Position numbers and translations under genes: made by a program. From Isoetes taiwanensis (lineage: Eukaryota > Streptophyta > Lycopodiopsida > Isoetales > Isoetaceae): DNA of 64,000 nt. The notes beneath the pieces are model-generated. The model saw only the letters and a program-made list of their open reading frames with translations. It was not told where the DNA came from and did not search any database. Within the stretch, counting starts at the first letter, position 1, and each line of letters begins with the position of its first letter. The stretch spans positions 23,326,942-23,390,941 of the forward strand of contig JAJEKV010000002.1 of assembly GCA_021234155.1 (NCBI GenBank), written 5' to 3'. Positions 10,028 through 21,109 of the stretch are shown here, in pieces.

Positions 10028-13000
10028 ATGAAGCTGGTTTCTTGGAATATTCGGGGTGTTGCTTCCTCCCCAACTAAAAGGAGCAGACTTTCCATGGCTC
10101 TTGCTAGAATGAATTCAGATTTCTATTGTCTACAAGAGCACAAGTGCAAAAAAGAGGATGTGCAAAAGGTAGCTTGCCGCGGATCGGTAGGAAATATAAC
10201 GCCTTGGTGGTCGCAGCAGAATCGGCAAAAGCGGGGTCCTTACAACATGGAGACATGATATAGCAGTCACATTCACCATCTTTGCATTTGGTCATTTGGA
10301 TCATTATCAAGTGGTTTGATAAGGGACAAGAGTGGGGACTAGTGAATGTGTATGCGCACAATAGACCTCATCAGAGAGGTGCACTCTGGGCTGCTTTGAG
10401 ATCCAAACTAGTTCGACTGGGGGCTCATGTTGCATGGTTGCTGGTGGGGGACTTCAATATGGTGGAGTTGGAAGTTGATCGGTGCGGCAGAGGATCAGAA
10501 GTCATCCAAGGCTTTGAACGTGAACAATGGCAGTGCTTGATACATGACTGTGGCTTGGTAGAGGTGGATGGCGATGGAACCTTCACTTGGTGTAATGGCT
10601 GGCTTGGGGCTGGTAGAGCATATGCACATCATGACAGGGGCTATTATAATGCATTGGCAGCTACATATTTGCATAATTTTTCTCGCCAAAACATGCTTGA
10701 AGGCTCTATTTCAGATCACAATCCGCAGTATTTCTCTTGTTCTCAGGATGGGGCGCATAGCAGGACCAAGACTTATTTCAAGTTAAACAATTTATACTTG
10801 AAGGATGAGGAGTTTAAAGATGGATGCAAGCAAGCCTGGTCCTCTGCATTTGTGAGAAGGAAAGGAATGGCTGGGATTGTTGATGCTCTAGCTGTCGTGA
10901 AGTCCTTTGCTAAGAATTGGGGTCGTCAGCGAGTTGCTGCTAATCGAGGGATTTTGATACCAACAATTAGTGGCTTGCAGGTCTGTTATACCATCAGATG
11001 CCCAGCAGAAGAAGCAGATTTTGGCCAGCATTAGACAGATGGAAGCTGAGCAAGTTCATCATGCTCGAGTTAAAGCGGGCCTGCAATGGTTCAAAGAGGG
11101 GGATCGTTGCACAGGTTTCTTTTTTAGAGATGCAAAAATTCGAAGACAAGCTTCTGCGATGGTGTCTCTCCAAGTTCAAGATGGGCCTCTCATCTCTGAT
11201 CCTCAGCAACTTAAGTTCTTTCTGCATGGCCACTTTCTTTCCTTTTTTGCTTCTCGTCGTCTTCCCTTCCAAACAGATTTTCAGGAGGCATTACTGGCAA
11301 AGATACATCCTATTATATCTGAGGAACAAAGAGTTACTCTAGAAGCAGAGATTACGGCGAATGATTTAGCAGATGCTACCTTCCTTTTGAAGAAAGGAAG
11401 GTGTCCTGGAATTGATGGTATTCCTGTGGAGTTCTTTCAGGAGTTATGGGATTGCGTTGGCGATGATGTGTACGACGCGTTTCAGGATTTCAAGAGGCAA
11501 AGGCATCTAGACAAAATTCTCAACTCGGGCTGCATTTCTCTTATTCCTAAGTGTAAGGAACCTTCAACAATTTCGGACTGGCGCCCTATCACCTTACTAT
11601 CTTCTGTGTACAAGATTTTTGCCAAAGCTTATGCACAAAAGCTTCGGGATATTCTTGTTGATTCCATATCCTCTACACAGTTAGGATTTTTGCCACGACG
11701 ATGCATATTAAACAATGTAGCTGCTGCCTATGAAGGTATTTACTGGGCTCGACTTCAGGGCCATGAAATTGTATATTTGAAGCTGGACTTTGCAAAAGCA
11801 TATGACGTTGTTGATCGGGCCTTCTTAGAGAAATGTCTCTTACGTTTTGGTTTTGGTGCACAATTCATACCGATGTCACGAGGCTTCATTATTCGCTTTC
11901 GCTCTTCTATTCTCTTCCAAGGGGAACCCTCAAAGATTCTTTTCGTGGGTGGGTCGTGGCATCCGGCCGTGGCTGCCCTTTAGCTCCATTGTTATTTTAC
12001 GGTTGTGGCTGAGGTCCTTGCCGTGTCTTCTCTCTTGCCGCATGGGAGGGAATCTTGCATGGACTTTCTATGAACAATGGGTCGCAGGAGATCTGTAATT
12101 AATATGCGGATGACACTTTCCTTTTTCTGAGGGCAGATGAGCAAAATTTGCAGAATGCCATTTCCTTTGGATTCCTTTTCCCTAGCATCTGGTATTTTTG
12201 TGGGTTGGCAGAAGTGTACAACACTATGGGCATTGGACTCTCCAGTTCCACCATGTGTAGCTACCTTTCCATGGAAGATCCTTTCCCATGGTAAAGCAAC
12301 CAAACTTCTCGGTATCCCTGTAGGTGTTCATATCTCATCAGGAGATGCGTGGGAGGCAGTGATTAAGGGCTTGGAAAAGCACCCTTTTTGGTGGTCCACA
12401 GCGAAGCTTTCCATGGCAGGACGAATTGTTGTGGCTAAGTCAGTTTTAAGCAGCACCCATGTGTATATGGCTTCGTTCATGTTGGCTCCATAGTCAAAGA
12501 TACAACTTCTCGTCAAGGTTGTCAGGAACTTCATCTGGGGGAGAATAGAGGAGGGCGCTGCTGTCAAAGTTGGGAAAAGTGCATGTTGCCAAAGCATTTT
12601 GGCGGCCTTGGAATGATCAATTTTCTTTTGCAGAGCAAGGTGATAATTTCTAAGTTCATTTGGAGAATTTTGAATAATGTGGATGAGTCCCCGGGTTCCC
12701 GCCTTGTTTATCAGTCTTTGCAAATGTGCATTTCTTTTGGGTCTCGGTCTCTTAGGCCACTTTTCCCCTGGGCTCTGTTGTATCCACTGACGGCATACCC
12801 TAATGCATCCCCATTTCTTAGAGGATTGCTAGTTACATGGGAGACTGTACAATCTCTGTTTCATTTTCACCATCTTACGCACACTAGCATGACTGCAAGT
12901 TGTTGGTGGATTCCATTGGATGGTGGTCCTCTGGTTGCTTCAGTCCACCCATTGACGCAACGTCGATGGAGAGCAACAGGTGTGCATATGATATCTGATT

Positions 13001-13585
13001 GGTATAATAATCAAAGGCAGTTGCTGACATGGGAGGGGTTTAGAGCTAAGTTCCTCCTTTTAAGGTGGGATCGAGCTATTTGGCAGAAGGTGTCTTCAAT
13101 TCTTCCTCCAGTAGCACAAGTGGATGACCCCCAGCCGTGAGTAGTTCATGAGCATGTCAAAGCAGATAAGTTGGTGAATTCCATGTACAAGGTCTTGCTT
13201 GATGCTGACGTCTTGCCTCCTTCGTCCAAGTGGCCTTTGGTCATTCCCAGGGATCGGCAGAAAGCAGTATGGAAATGGGTATGGGATAAACTACTCCATC
13301 CCAAAGTATCTGTTTTATGGTGGCAAGTCACTCATCGTTGTCTGCGCATTAATATTCTGGTGCACAGAATATTAATGCATGGATCATTTGGCTTCTGCAT
13401 GGATCATCTGGTCCATTTGGAAAAGAAGGAATCTTCTCATATTCAAAGGTCTTGTTTGTTCATATGCACAGGTCCTTCTTGATGCCCAACAACGAATTGT
13501 CAAAGCATTCAGGTGCTCATCAATTGCTAATGAGGTGAAGAGCCGTATTTGGGAGCACTATCTTCAGATTCATATTTACTTATGA
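10028..13585 (+). pseudogene. LINE 1 ORF2 (endonuclease and reverse transcriptase), frameshifted
   Basis: ORF2 starts with 'MKLVSWNIRGVASS' at 10,028, the usual start of the apurinic-type endonuclease domain. 'WLLVGDFNMVE' (10,440) and 'GSISDHNPQYF' (10,700) are endonuclease motifs. The reverse transcriptase follows: 'GRCPGIDGIPVEFFQ' (11,398), 'CISLIPKCKEP', 'DWRPITLLSSVYKI', 'YLKLDFAKAYD', and the catalytic YADD at 12,103-12,114 preceded by a stop (TAA) where CAA is expected. The C-terminal part ends with 'AWIIWSIWKRRNLL' near 13,400. The zinc-binding Cys cluster normally found just before that segment appears to be missing. Several frameshifts split the frame. Confidence 0.85.
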
Positions 13586-13747
13586 GTTTTTGCTTGCTCT
13601 TCATATTGTTTAGATGTTGTATTTGAGTGGGGTGGTTTTGCTCTGGTGGACATTCTCTCCACTGAGTTATTAGTCCCCATTGTACTCTGTAACTTTCTCT
13701 GGATAATAAAGGCTCAAGTCCTTCAAAAAAAAAAAAAAAAAAAAAAA

Positions 13748-13764
13748 ACATCTACCTTGGAAGC
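13748..13764. repeat. Target-site duplication, right copy, of LINE 1
   Basis: An exact repeat of 8107-8122 immediately follows the poly-A tail. Confidence 0.9.
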
Positions 13765-13906
13765 AAATTTTGGCAAGCAACGTTTCCAACCATTCTCTAG
13801 TCTCATATCCTTAATCACTTCATCCACATCATATGCAGATGGATTGAAAGACTTCATGGCATTAAATATTCCAGTCACATCTAGAAACCTCCTAGCACAA
13901 GTGTGA
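13765..13906 (-). pseudogene. hAT-like transposase relic, upstream part
   Basis: On the minus strand this encodes 'FNAMKSFNPSAYDVDEVI' and then joins, across the LINE 1 insertion, the dimerisation part at 7797-8122. A stretch of this kind (an F-x-A-x-x-x-F-x-P pattern, then an acidic helix) commonly lies about 70 residues before the hAT dimerisation core. A stop bounds it at about 13,910. See the entry at 7797 for the rest. Confidence 0.45.
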
Positions 13907-15270
13907 TCTCAATTACCGCCCAATAAGAGTAAGAGAAATTGATTTGTTGAATTAATTTTTCAATGGTCCATGATGGTAGTACTGTATGCCATGAAATTAT
14001 AATGAATATATTTTGTGAAAAAGATATGATTTCTTATCTATTTTACAACATAAGTATGACTAAATGTTTAATAATTGTTGTAGATAATAAGATCAAGTGT
14101 ATAAATTTTATGAATATTCGGCAAAAAGGGACGAACATTTTATAGTATTAACATTTCAGATGATATGTATATATTATTTACGAATAAATCTATAGTCTTA
14201 GCTTTTCAGATGACATGTATGACGTATGGTTTCTGCTTTCCTATGAAGGGCATGGCAGTAGACTGCCTGTTATTTGCCACACAAATTTATTTTTAGCCGT
14301 AGTAAGGGACAAAAATCCAAAAACTAGGTATGAAAGCATCAAATTCAGTCCCTGGTCGACATTTACTAGTAATAAATTTTAGGCCGTTCACTTCGTGCTG
14401 CTTTTTGAAAGATCTATTTTTGGAAGAAAAAGTGTTTGGTCATAGCTCTTCATCTGCATGCATCACACCGAAGAATCTGCTCAACAAAATCATGGTGTTG
14501 CAGTTTATCCAAATGATTTATGCATATGCTGGTTTCTTTGGATATACATGTAAATATTACTTGATAAGAACACATATTCTTGCATATGGACAAGTCATTT
14601 CTTAGAATATTGGCATATGACCTGAAATGCAGTTACTGAAAGAAGCTAACCATTTTTTATCTTGTAGGTGGAGAAGAAAGGGTCGTGGAATATGCTAGAA
14701 AGACAAGTTGTTGCTGGTTCTCGGTCACCATTATTGACTCGTACTTGAAACAGATAATGCATGAGAGAAAGAGGGTGCCACAATGCAAGCCCCTATATGA
14801 TTGCCTCAAATTTATATACACACGGCAATGCAAATTTCAAAAAACACACGTTCAAAGCAGATACTAATGGCATGAGAGATCCATTGGACTGGAAGCCTTT
14901 CTCATGTTTGCTATTAGCATAGAGAGGGTCAATAAATTCTTTCTTCAAATACTAGACAGAACCTTATCATCTTGGCTCAACTTAATTACTCGAAGGTTTA
15001 GTAAATAGATATTCAAAGATGTTAAACCATTCAATTGTTATAGAATGGTACTGTAGCTTGGGATATTGACCCAATTACTGTAGCTATATTGACTGGTTTA
15101 TACACCAGACCATTCAAGTCTTAATGGTCCATTTAGGCTACAAATCCCTCCTTGATTACAATCTCCAAGCTGCGTATAGGTTATTTGTAGTTCATTCATT
15201 ATACAGATTGATCTTAGACGATTTAACAGTCGGTCTCGGTTGAGCACAGGTGATGACATTTCAAACGAGT
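13907..15270. other. AT-rich interval, no gene recognised
   Basis: Only short frames occur. A polypyrimidine tract followed by 'cttgtag' at about 14,655-14,668, then an open stretch, could be a splice acceptor and exon, but the translation has no recognisable similarity. Confidence 0.35.
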
Positions 15271-16066
15271 TCGCCTCCACATTTTAAGCCTTCACCTGGA
15301 ATGACTTGGAGCAGGTAAGGCATTTTTGGCACTTGGAGTGAAACCTTCAGTCCCCTATCAGATTCTGCTGCAGGAAACTGGATTCTTGCCGCTTCAGCGA
15401 GCAGCCCTTGATAGACACATCGTCTACTTTCAGAAAGTGGTTAATATGGGTGATGCTCGGCTCCCGCACCTGGCTTACGCTGTGGCAATGGGCCCGCAGC
15501 GGCTCAGGGCCTGTTGGAGGGATAAGAGAGATCAGTGGTTCGCCAGATGGAACGTGCAAGAGCACAGATGCGTGCAGGTGGACACAGAGGCCGATCGTGA
15601 CAGCTTGCGGGAATACCTGGATGCTTGCTTCCTTGGCAAGCTCTGGGATCCCAGCACTCTAGAGCAGGTCAAAACGGCCCATTACAAGGAGCACATCAAC
15701 CCCGCGTTGGCCTGGGGCCCGCAGCTCTACCTGCATTCCCAGCTGCCCCTGAAAAAGCGCAGACTCATTGCCTCCATTCGCACAGGTGCCCACCATCTCC
15801 GCATCGAGACGCGCAGGTGGATTGGGGAGCCCCGCCAGGACATGCTCTGTCAGTGCTGTCAAACGGGTGCCATTGAGGATGAGTCTCACACTTTCCAGAG
15901 TTGCCCAGGATTCAGTCACATCCGGGCCAGATACGTTCCCTTAGTACGGCCGGACTTGCCCCTACATTTGCTGATGAACACACCGTCAGTACGTCCCCTA
16001 GGGTTGTACATTCAAGTGGTACTGGATCTGCGAGCCCACCTTTGCCCTCGCCTGGCTGCTCGCTGA
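15271..16066 (+). pseudogene. LINE ORF2 C-terminal fragment with Cys/His cluster
   Basis: About 246 residues are open to the TGA at 16,066; no convincing ATG is present, so this is the 3' part of a 5'-truncated ORF. It contains 'ETGFLPLQRAALDRHIVYF' and 'ARLPHLAYAVAMG', and ends with 'CQCCQTGAIEDESHTFQSC' followed by 'IRARYVPL'. This C-x2-C...H...C arrangement after the reverse transcriptase is typical of the terminal domain of certain non-LTR retrotransposon polyproteins. Its GC content is well above its surroundings, which suggests a fairly recent insertion. A 3' UTR and microsatellite tail follow. Confidence 0.7.
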
Positions 16067-16297
16067 TCAGGCACTATGGGTACGGTACATGAGTGTATAT
16101 ATTTGTGTGTTTTTGCATTTCGTATATTGGAACAGTTTGTCAGCAGGCTGATTGCTGCCACGGTTTTTCCCTCGAAAATCCTTCGGGGCGGGGTTTTTTT
16201 AATCCGGGTAGTAATTCGCTTGCTGCACTTTTGTATTGGGTCCCATAGACCGATTGGTCTCCGTGGACGATAAAAATACCTTCCTTCCTTCCTTCCT
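16067..16297 (+). mobile_element. 3' UTR and (ttcc)n tail of the LINE fragment
   Basis: The UTR contains 'ggtctccgtggacg' (16,256-16,269), then 'ataaaaata' and a ttcc microsatellite to 16,297 instead of poly-A. The same UTR block occurs on the minus strand at 26,072-26,085 with an agaat-type tail. This defines a LINE family that ends in variable simple repeats. Confidence 0.7.
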
Positions 16298-16539
16298 CGA
16301 ATATTAAGAAAAAGTTTATCCGTGTGAAACATTGAACCTTCAATAATAATACGCCAATAATAATGAACATTGTCCATCATTTCTTTTTTGCTATCAGGTG
16401 TAGTTAGATTACACTATCATGATGCAATCTAGGGAACACTGGCCACTCTAAATTCTTCAGCGGACTTTCTCAGTGCTAGTTGCAGTGAAAATACTAGTGA
16501 TATACATAAATACCGCAATCTAAATGTACTATGTGATGA
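16298..16539. other. Spacer, nothing recognised
   Basis: Short AT-rich spacer between a LINE tail and the 16.5-21.0 kb element. Confidence 0.3.
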
Positions 16540-16547
16540 CATCAAAC
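16540..16547. repeat. Putative 8-bp target duplication, left copy
   Basis: 'catcaaac' precedes the left terminal inverted repeat. 'catcagac' follows the right one (21,026-21,033). They differ at one of eight positions. Confidence 0.55.
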
Positions 16548-16561
16548 CCCGGGGGGTTCAC

Positions 16562-17619
16562 CTCTATATAAGGGGCATATGGCATGTGCGTGCATCAAGT
16601 CAGAAGAAACCCCTCTGTATACAACTGACCCTCCATAGAAACCCCTATGTATACGGTCCCATACTGTCGAAGAATCATACCCGATTCCATACTTTTACAC
16701 CCAGTGTAAGCACTTCTTGCCCTACCCTCAACCTTATTTTTACGTCCATTTTTCATTCATGTATCCTACCCCATCGTATTTTTTACATCCAATCATAAAA
16801 GTTACATCCAGTCAGTATTTAGGGTTCTTCCTGGCGCCATTTGAGTTCAATGGTCACTCCAAACAAGATGCTAACGCATCAATGGGTTGCCCTTTAGAGG
16901 AGCCATTGATGCATGCGCAATTACTCTGGACGTTCTTGTGCCGAATAATATTGTGTATAAAAAGTATGGCATAAACCTATGGGATTGGATGTTAATAGTG
17001 GATTTATTCGGAGAGCTTTGGAATTAGCAATGACTTTCTTGTATTATTAGCCTAGGTTCAAAAGTTCTTTTATTCTAACATCTTCATTCACGTATCTTAC
17101 AGTACGAAAGTGTTTATGTAATCAATGTTGAGGGGTGATTTGTTGTTTGCAATGAGGTTTTTGAAACTGAGAGGGATGATTTGTTCAAAGGACATATCTT
17201 GCTAAATCATTGTTTGGAAATGCCATATGCCATGGGCCATCGTACCAAGATCAAGAACTACAATCATGGAAGCTTTAGGCCTAATTCCAGACTGATAAAA
17301 CATAAAAACAATGAAATAACATGCAATTTTTAATAACAAATAAAATGGAAAATTTGAAACTCCCAACTTCATTGTGTAACTATTATACCAAAACACGAAT
17401 GAACATAATAGTGTAATTACCCAAAATGCAAAGGGAGGGAAAATGTTACATTTCAAAAGCTTAGAAGTTCACCTTCCATTTTCCCTCATTCTACGTGCAT
17501 CTTAAAAAGTGTGCAAACTAAGACATTGAGTCACTTTGTGGGCAGCCCCGCTTATTCACATAATCAGTTGTACCCCATAGTGCCACATATAAAAACAGAA
17601 TGTGGTTCTATTTACATTG
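16562..17619. other. Left interior of the 16.5-21.0 kb element, no gene recognised
   Basis: No domain was recognised. The part next to the aspartic protease fragment (about 17,200-17,600) may be its 3' untranslated flank. Confidence 0.35.
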
Positions 17620-20600
17620 TCAAAGTGGACCAAGACAAAACCAACACGCTTGTTTCCAAAATCAAATACAATTGTGATACACACCCATGAAGACATCACC
17701 AAGAATCCTGCTACAAATCAATGGCTCACTAGCCATAAAAAGATGATGGCAAACAAATATCAAATAGAGCAAAGGTATTAAGTACATACCGTGAGTGGTC
17801 CAAGGGGGTGCTACATCCAGCCAATCAATCCACTCACACATTGAGCCCTGTTTTCCTTCACCGGCTTGCGGAGAATGTAACCGAGCTGTGAGTAATATTA
17901 TATACCTACACCAAATGCAAAATGCCAAGAAACAATAAAACAACCACTACCCGCTCGGGTGTAAGCTCAAACGTGTTATTTCCAATGGTGAACTGCGCGG
18001 TCGGCCAGCATTTGTGGACACCGCCACACAATCCATCTTGGACTCCCCATTTGGGCTTGGTATTTTTCGCAAAGCTTGAATAAAGATAAGACAAATTTTT
18101 GGACAAGATCAAAACACTATAGTACACATGCTAATCATGAGCAATATAAATACCGGTGGTGGACAGGTTTTAAAACCCTACTTGCTTCAAGTAAGTGAGG
18201 ATCCGGTCTTTAGTCCGATTTTGTCTAAGCTGATTTTGAACCCAAATAACAGCCATCTCACAGATTATACACACAACATCATCATTTGGAGCATTTGAAT
18301 ATTCCTTTTCCAAAATGCTTGCAACTGTGGGGTCTGTTAAAAAAAAAATGATCAAGATTTGCTTCTAGAAAGTTCCAGTTAAATGCAATCTTGTACCATT
18401 ATTGACTACCTTTCGGATACCAAGTCGGCGTATACTTTATCCGGTGCCATTTGCAATATAACATGTCAATCTATGCTTAGGCATCTTCAAAACAATCAAA
18501 GCATATATTAGCTTCAGAAACTAAGCGGCAAGAACCGTGGAAGCAAAGCTCAACATTAATATCTCCATATTGAGAGACAACCATCTTGCACTCGACCGAT
18601 CACTCCAGCAGCTCCTATAGCCCCGATTGATCTCGGTAATGATATCCTAGAAAGAAGAGGAAAAGAAATTTAAGTGCGAGTGGCAAGAGCAAACAAGACT
18701 CAAATACTACTATCAACATACCGATGGTCCAGCAAGCAAGGACGTGCCTCCCGCTGGAAGACCATCTTAGAGATATCATCACCTGCATATATGACCAGGG
18801 TGAGGGATTTTGATCTTCTTGTAAAGAATAAACCGGGAGGAAACTCACTTGGAGGACGATTCTGTTGCACCTTCCGAATCGAAAGACCAACAAAGGCCCC
18901 AAAAAGCACTACATAACGCCAAAGACTTTGCTTCATGCAAAACGTAGGATGCATAAATGAACCTCTGCCATGACATATGCAAGAGCAACATCTTAAGTTA
19001 TTTTCACCTGGCAATCTAAACACAACATATTGTTCCATACCTTGAACTTATCTGAGATGTCATTCCAATCACTTGTGTTGAGTCTAAGAACATTGATGGC
19101 TTCTTCAAGAAATTGAGCAATCCTATAATTTAGTTTAGCAAGCAAACGCCGACTAGCTAAATTGTTTCGCCTTTTGAACGGTTCATCGCCTACAACAAAC
19201 TAATAGTAAAAGCATTAATAATAACACCACAAAAAACAGTGGAAACATTTCACTTCGCCACCATCATGGTTTGAATTCCATTTAGGTCTAAATGAAGAGA
19301 GCAAATCTTTGCAACCTATTGACAAGAAGCTAGGTAATCATATTAATTTCTGTTAAGATGAACCAAAATCTTACCTGTGCTTCTGCCAAACAAATCAGGC
19401 TCATCATTTTGGCCATTGAAGGTGTGACTTCAAGAGGTCGATCGGTTAAATGACTTTGCAACAATCCGGTAGCAATTCTTCCGCGGATAAAGAAAAACCC
19501 CGCAGACTCTTCTCAGAAAGGGATGCAAAGATCTACTAGATCTGGCATTCATAAGAACACTGGTTAAATGCTGCACTTCAACTTACTGAATTCATATGCC
19601 CCGATTCAAAGTAAACCGGATGACTCCAGTGGCATTCAACTTAAACGAAGTGGCCATTGCATGCAAATGCTAGTTTATGAAGGATATGCAAGCTACATGT
19701 GTCATTGCTTTTAAATTTTGAAGCATAATAATACAACTCCAGGCAATAGCAATAGCATGGAGGCCATTGTAACTCAAGAAAAACAAAGAATCAGACATGC
19801 AAGAACCAACTGCCAATAATGGTGGGTGGGCATGCAAAGGAATAGACAGTATAAAATGCCTAGTAGAGCTTACCAACTCGAAGTACTTCGTTTGCTCTTT
19901 CTCGAAGAAGCGACGCATACAGAAACAACATCATTGTGAGCTCATATGGTAAATCATCAACTCGGAAATATTTTGGGCCTCTGAGTCCAGACCCACTTGG
20001 ACCACTCATAACGCTTGTCCAACGGAGCTTGAGATCAATAGTCCACTGTATTATCTGTGCATTCTGCTCTTATGCATATATCCTTCTAACAAGGTTTTTG
20101 AGGAGTGGAACATATTTCTCCAACTTCTGCAGATTCTTTACAATCAAATGAACATGCTGTCAAGCTATTAGAAAGTAAAAAAATGCCTTCAAATTGAGAT
20201 AAACATTTGTAATCAACAATAACAGCACAACCATCTTCACAAAAACCTATGACAAGCAACATTACCGTTGACAATTCTAACTTTACAGAGCTCATGAGAA
20301 ACGAGATACAAATAAAAAATTACCCGTGCTCTTGCCATCAATCAAGAAATCTTCCATCTCAATCTGCAAAGCTTTGATATTTCAGCTGAAATGTAAAGTC
20401 TTGTTTATTTTAAATCAATGTAACACAATATTACCTGCCAGTAGCCTTCCTTAGTGACTGGTACATAAACATGATCGCATAATGGTCAGGATCAACACCA
20501 CTAAATACCATCTCCCCTCCCGAATCATCTGACGTATCACGGTTTAACCAGAAAGAAAATACAGGTTCTGGCACTGAGTTCTGATCCAACATTTTGTACC

Positions 20601-20737
20601 TGTGCCATGATGATCCATCCCAGTTAGGAAAATGAACTGTAAGAGAAGAAAAACAAAAAAATAAAAAACATACCAAACAGGAACTACTCGTCCTTGAGAG
20701 ATTTCTTGAAAACCAAGTTCCAAGATCCCGTCAAACT
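17620..20737 (-). pseudogene. Phytepsin-like aspartic protease (A1 family), broken and interrupted
   Basis: Minus-strand exons, in order: 20,737-20,674 ('[18 protein letters not shown]'); 20,599-20,435 ('[19 protein letters not shown]', then a frameshift near 20,478 before '[12 protein letters not shown]'); 20,363-20,324 ('IEMEDFLIDGKSTG'); about 20,246-20,213 ('FCEDGCAVIVD', up to the second catalytic Asp; the rest of the DSGTS motif is missing); about 18,646-18,565 (plant-specific insert, 'MVVSQYGDI'); 18,333-18,182 ('ICEMAVIWVQNQL', saposin-like); about 18,070-17,955 ('FTIGNNTFELTPE'); about 17,868-17,790 ('GEGKQG...LDVAPPW'); about 17,715-17,620 ('ILGDVFMGVYH', then a frameshift, 'FDFGNKRVGFV'). 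The signal peptide, propeptide and first catalytic Asp region are absent. Phytepsins are vacuolar or secreted proteases. Between the fourth and fifth exons lies foreign BRO1-gene sequence. Confidence 0.8.
18700..20126 (-). pseudogene. BRO1-like-domain protein fragment, inside the aspartic protease relic
   Basis: Minus-strand exons with GT/AG borders: 20,126-19,874 ('KLEKYVPLLKNLVRR', an in-frame TAA at 20,072-20,070, 'WTIDLKLRWTS', 'GLRGPKYFRVDDLPYEL', 'LYASLLRERANEVL'); about 19,500-19,375 ('RPLEVTPSMAKMMSLICLAE'); 19,189-19,041 ('RLLAKLNYRIAQFLEEAINV'); and a decayed part at 18,960-18,700 ('VLHEAKSLA', 'DDISKMVFQREA'). Order and wording match the plant endosomal-targeting BRO1-like family (the Arabidopsis AT5G14020 type as I remember it), which has no relation to proteases. 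The N-terminus and C-terminus are missing. Such proteins are thought to act with endosomal sorting machinery. Stops and frame changes make it non-functional. Confidence 0.75.
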
Positions 20738-21025
20738 CTGTGCTAGATTTTTATGTGGCGGGGACGAAAAAACTTCAAAACATTACCTCCGAAACACCAA
20801 ATCCTAAAACGTTTTTCTGGCAGCAAGCTTCGGATTCAAAGCCCTAAAACGTATTCTTACGCCTTAGCAGCTCCAAGAAATCCATCCCCGGACCGTGGAA
20901 AATGCATACATCTGGGCGCCAAAACGTATGAGCGCCCGCATGTATACGTACTATTTGTTTTCGAAAAAACCCCTTCTCCGTCCGCGCACATGTATTCTAC
21001 GGAATACATGCGTGAACCCCCCGGG

Positions 21026-21033
21026 CATCAGAC
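21026..21033. repeat. Putative 8-bp target duplication, right copy
   Basis: 'catcagac' directly after the right terminal inverted repeat; it pairs with 16,540-16,547 with one mismatch. Confidence 0.55.
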
Positions 21034-21109
21034 TAATATTTCAACATCCCTCCTTCATCACATATTGCTGTAACATTCAAGCAATCCCTGCATTGAAACT
21101 TTGCTTTTA

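Larger units (their letters stand above)
8123..13748 (+). mobile_element. Near full-length L1-type LINE (LINE 1)
   Basis: The element is 5.6 kb, with a 5' UTR, ORF1, a 34-nt spacer, ORF2 (endonuclease, reverse transcriptase, C-terminal region) and a poly-A tail of about 24 A at 13,725-13,748. An exact 16-bp target duplication flanks it, which fixes both ends. The order and tail are those of plant L1 elements. Both reading frames contain stops or frameshifts, so it is inactive. The perfect duplication with damaged ORFs suggests either moderate age or insertion from an already defective source. It interrupts a hAT-like relic. Confidence 0.9.
16548..21025. mobile_element. Gene-fragment-carrying element with 14-bp terminal inverted repeats
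   Basis: 'cccggggggttcac' (16,548-16,561) is the exact reverse complement of 21,012-21,025, and the imperfect 8-bp duplications abut these repeats. The element spans 4,478 bases. Subterminal sequences on both sides contain 'gtatac' units. No transposase reading frame is present. Inside, on the minus strand, lie exons with intact-looking GT/AG introns from two unrelated genes: an aspartic protease and a BRO1-domain protein. The structure is that of a Pack-type non-autonomous transposon that picked up genomic DNA. An 8-bp duplication would suggest hAT mobilisation, but the terminal bases are not the usual hAT 'CAGGG', so the superfamily is open. Confidence 0.6.

Noticed and set aside
15326-16066. 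Complete protein-coding gene starting at 15,326
   Set aside because: The start would be TTG; the sequence is the tail of a 5'-truncated LINE polyprotein followed by a LINE 3' UTR.
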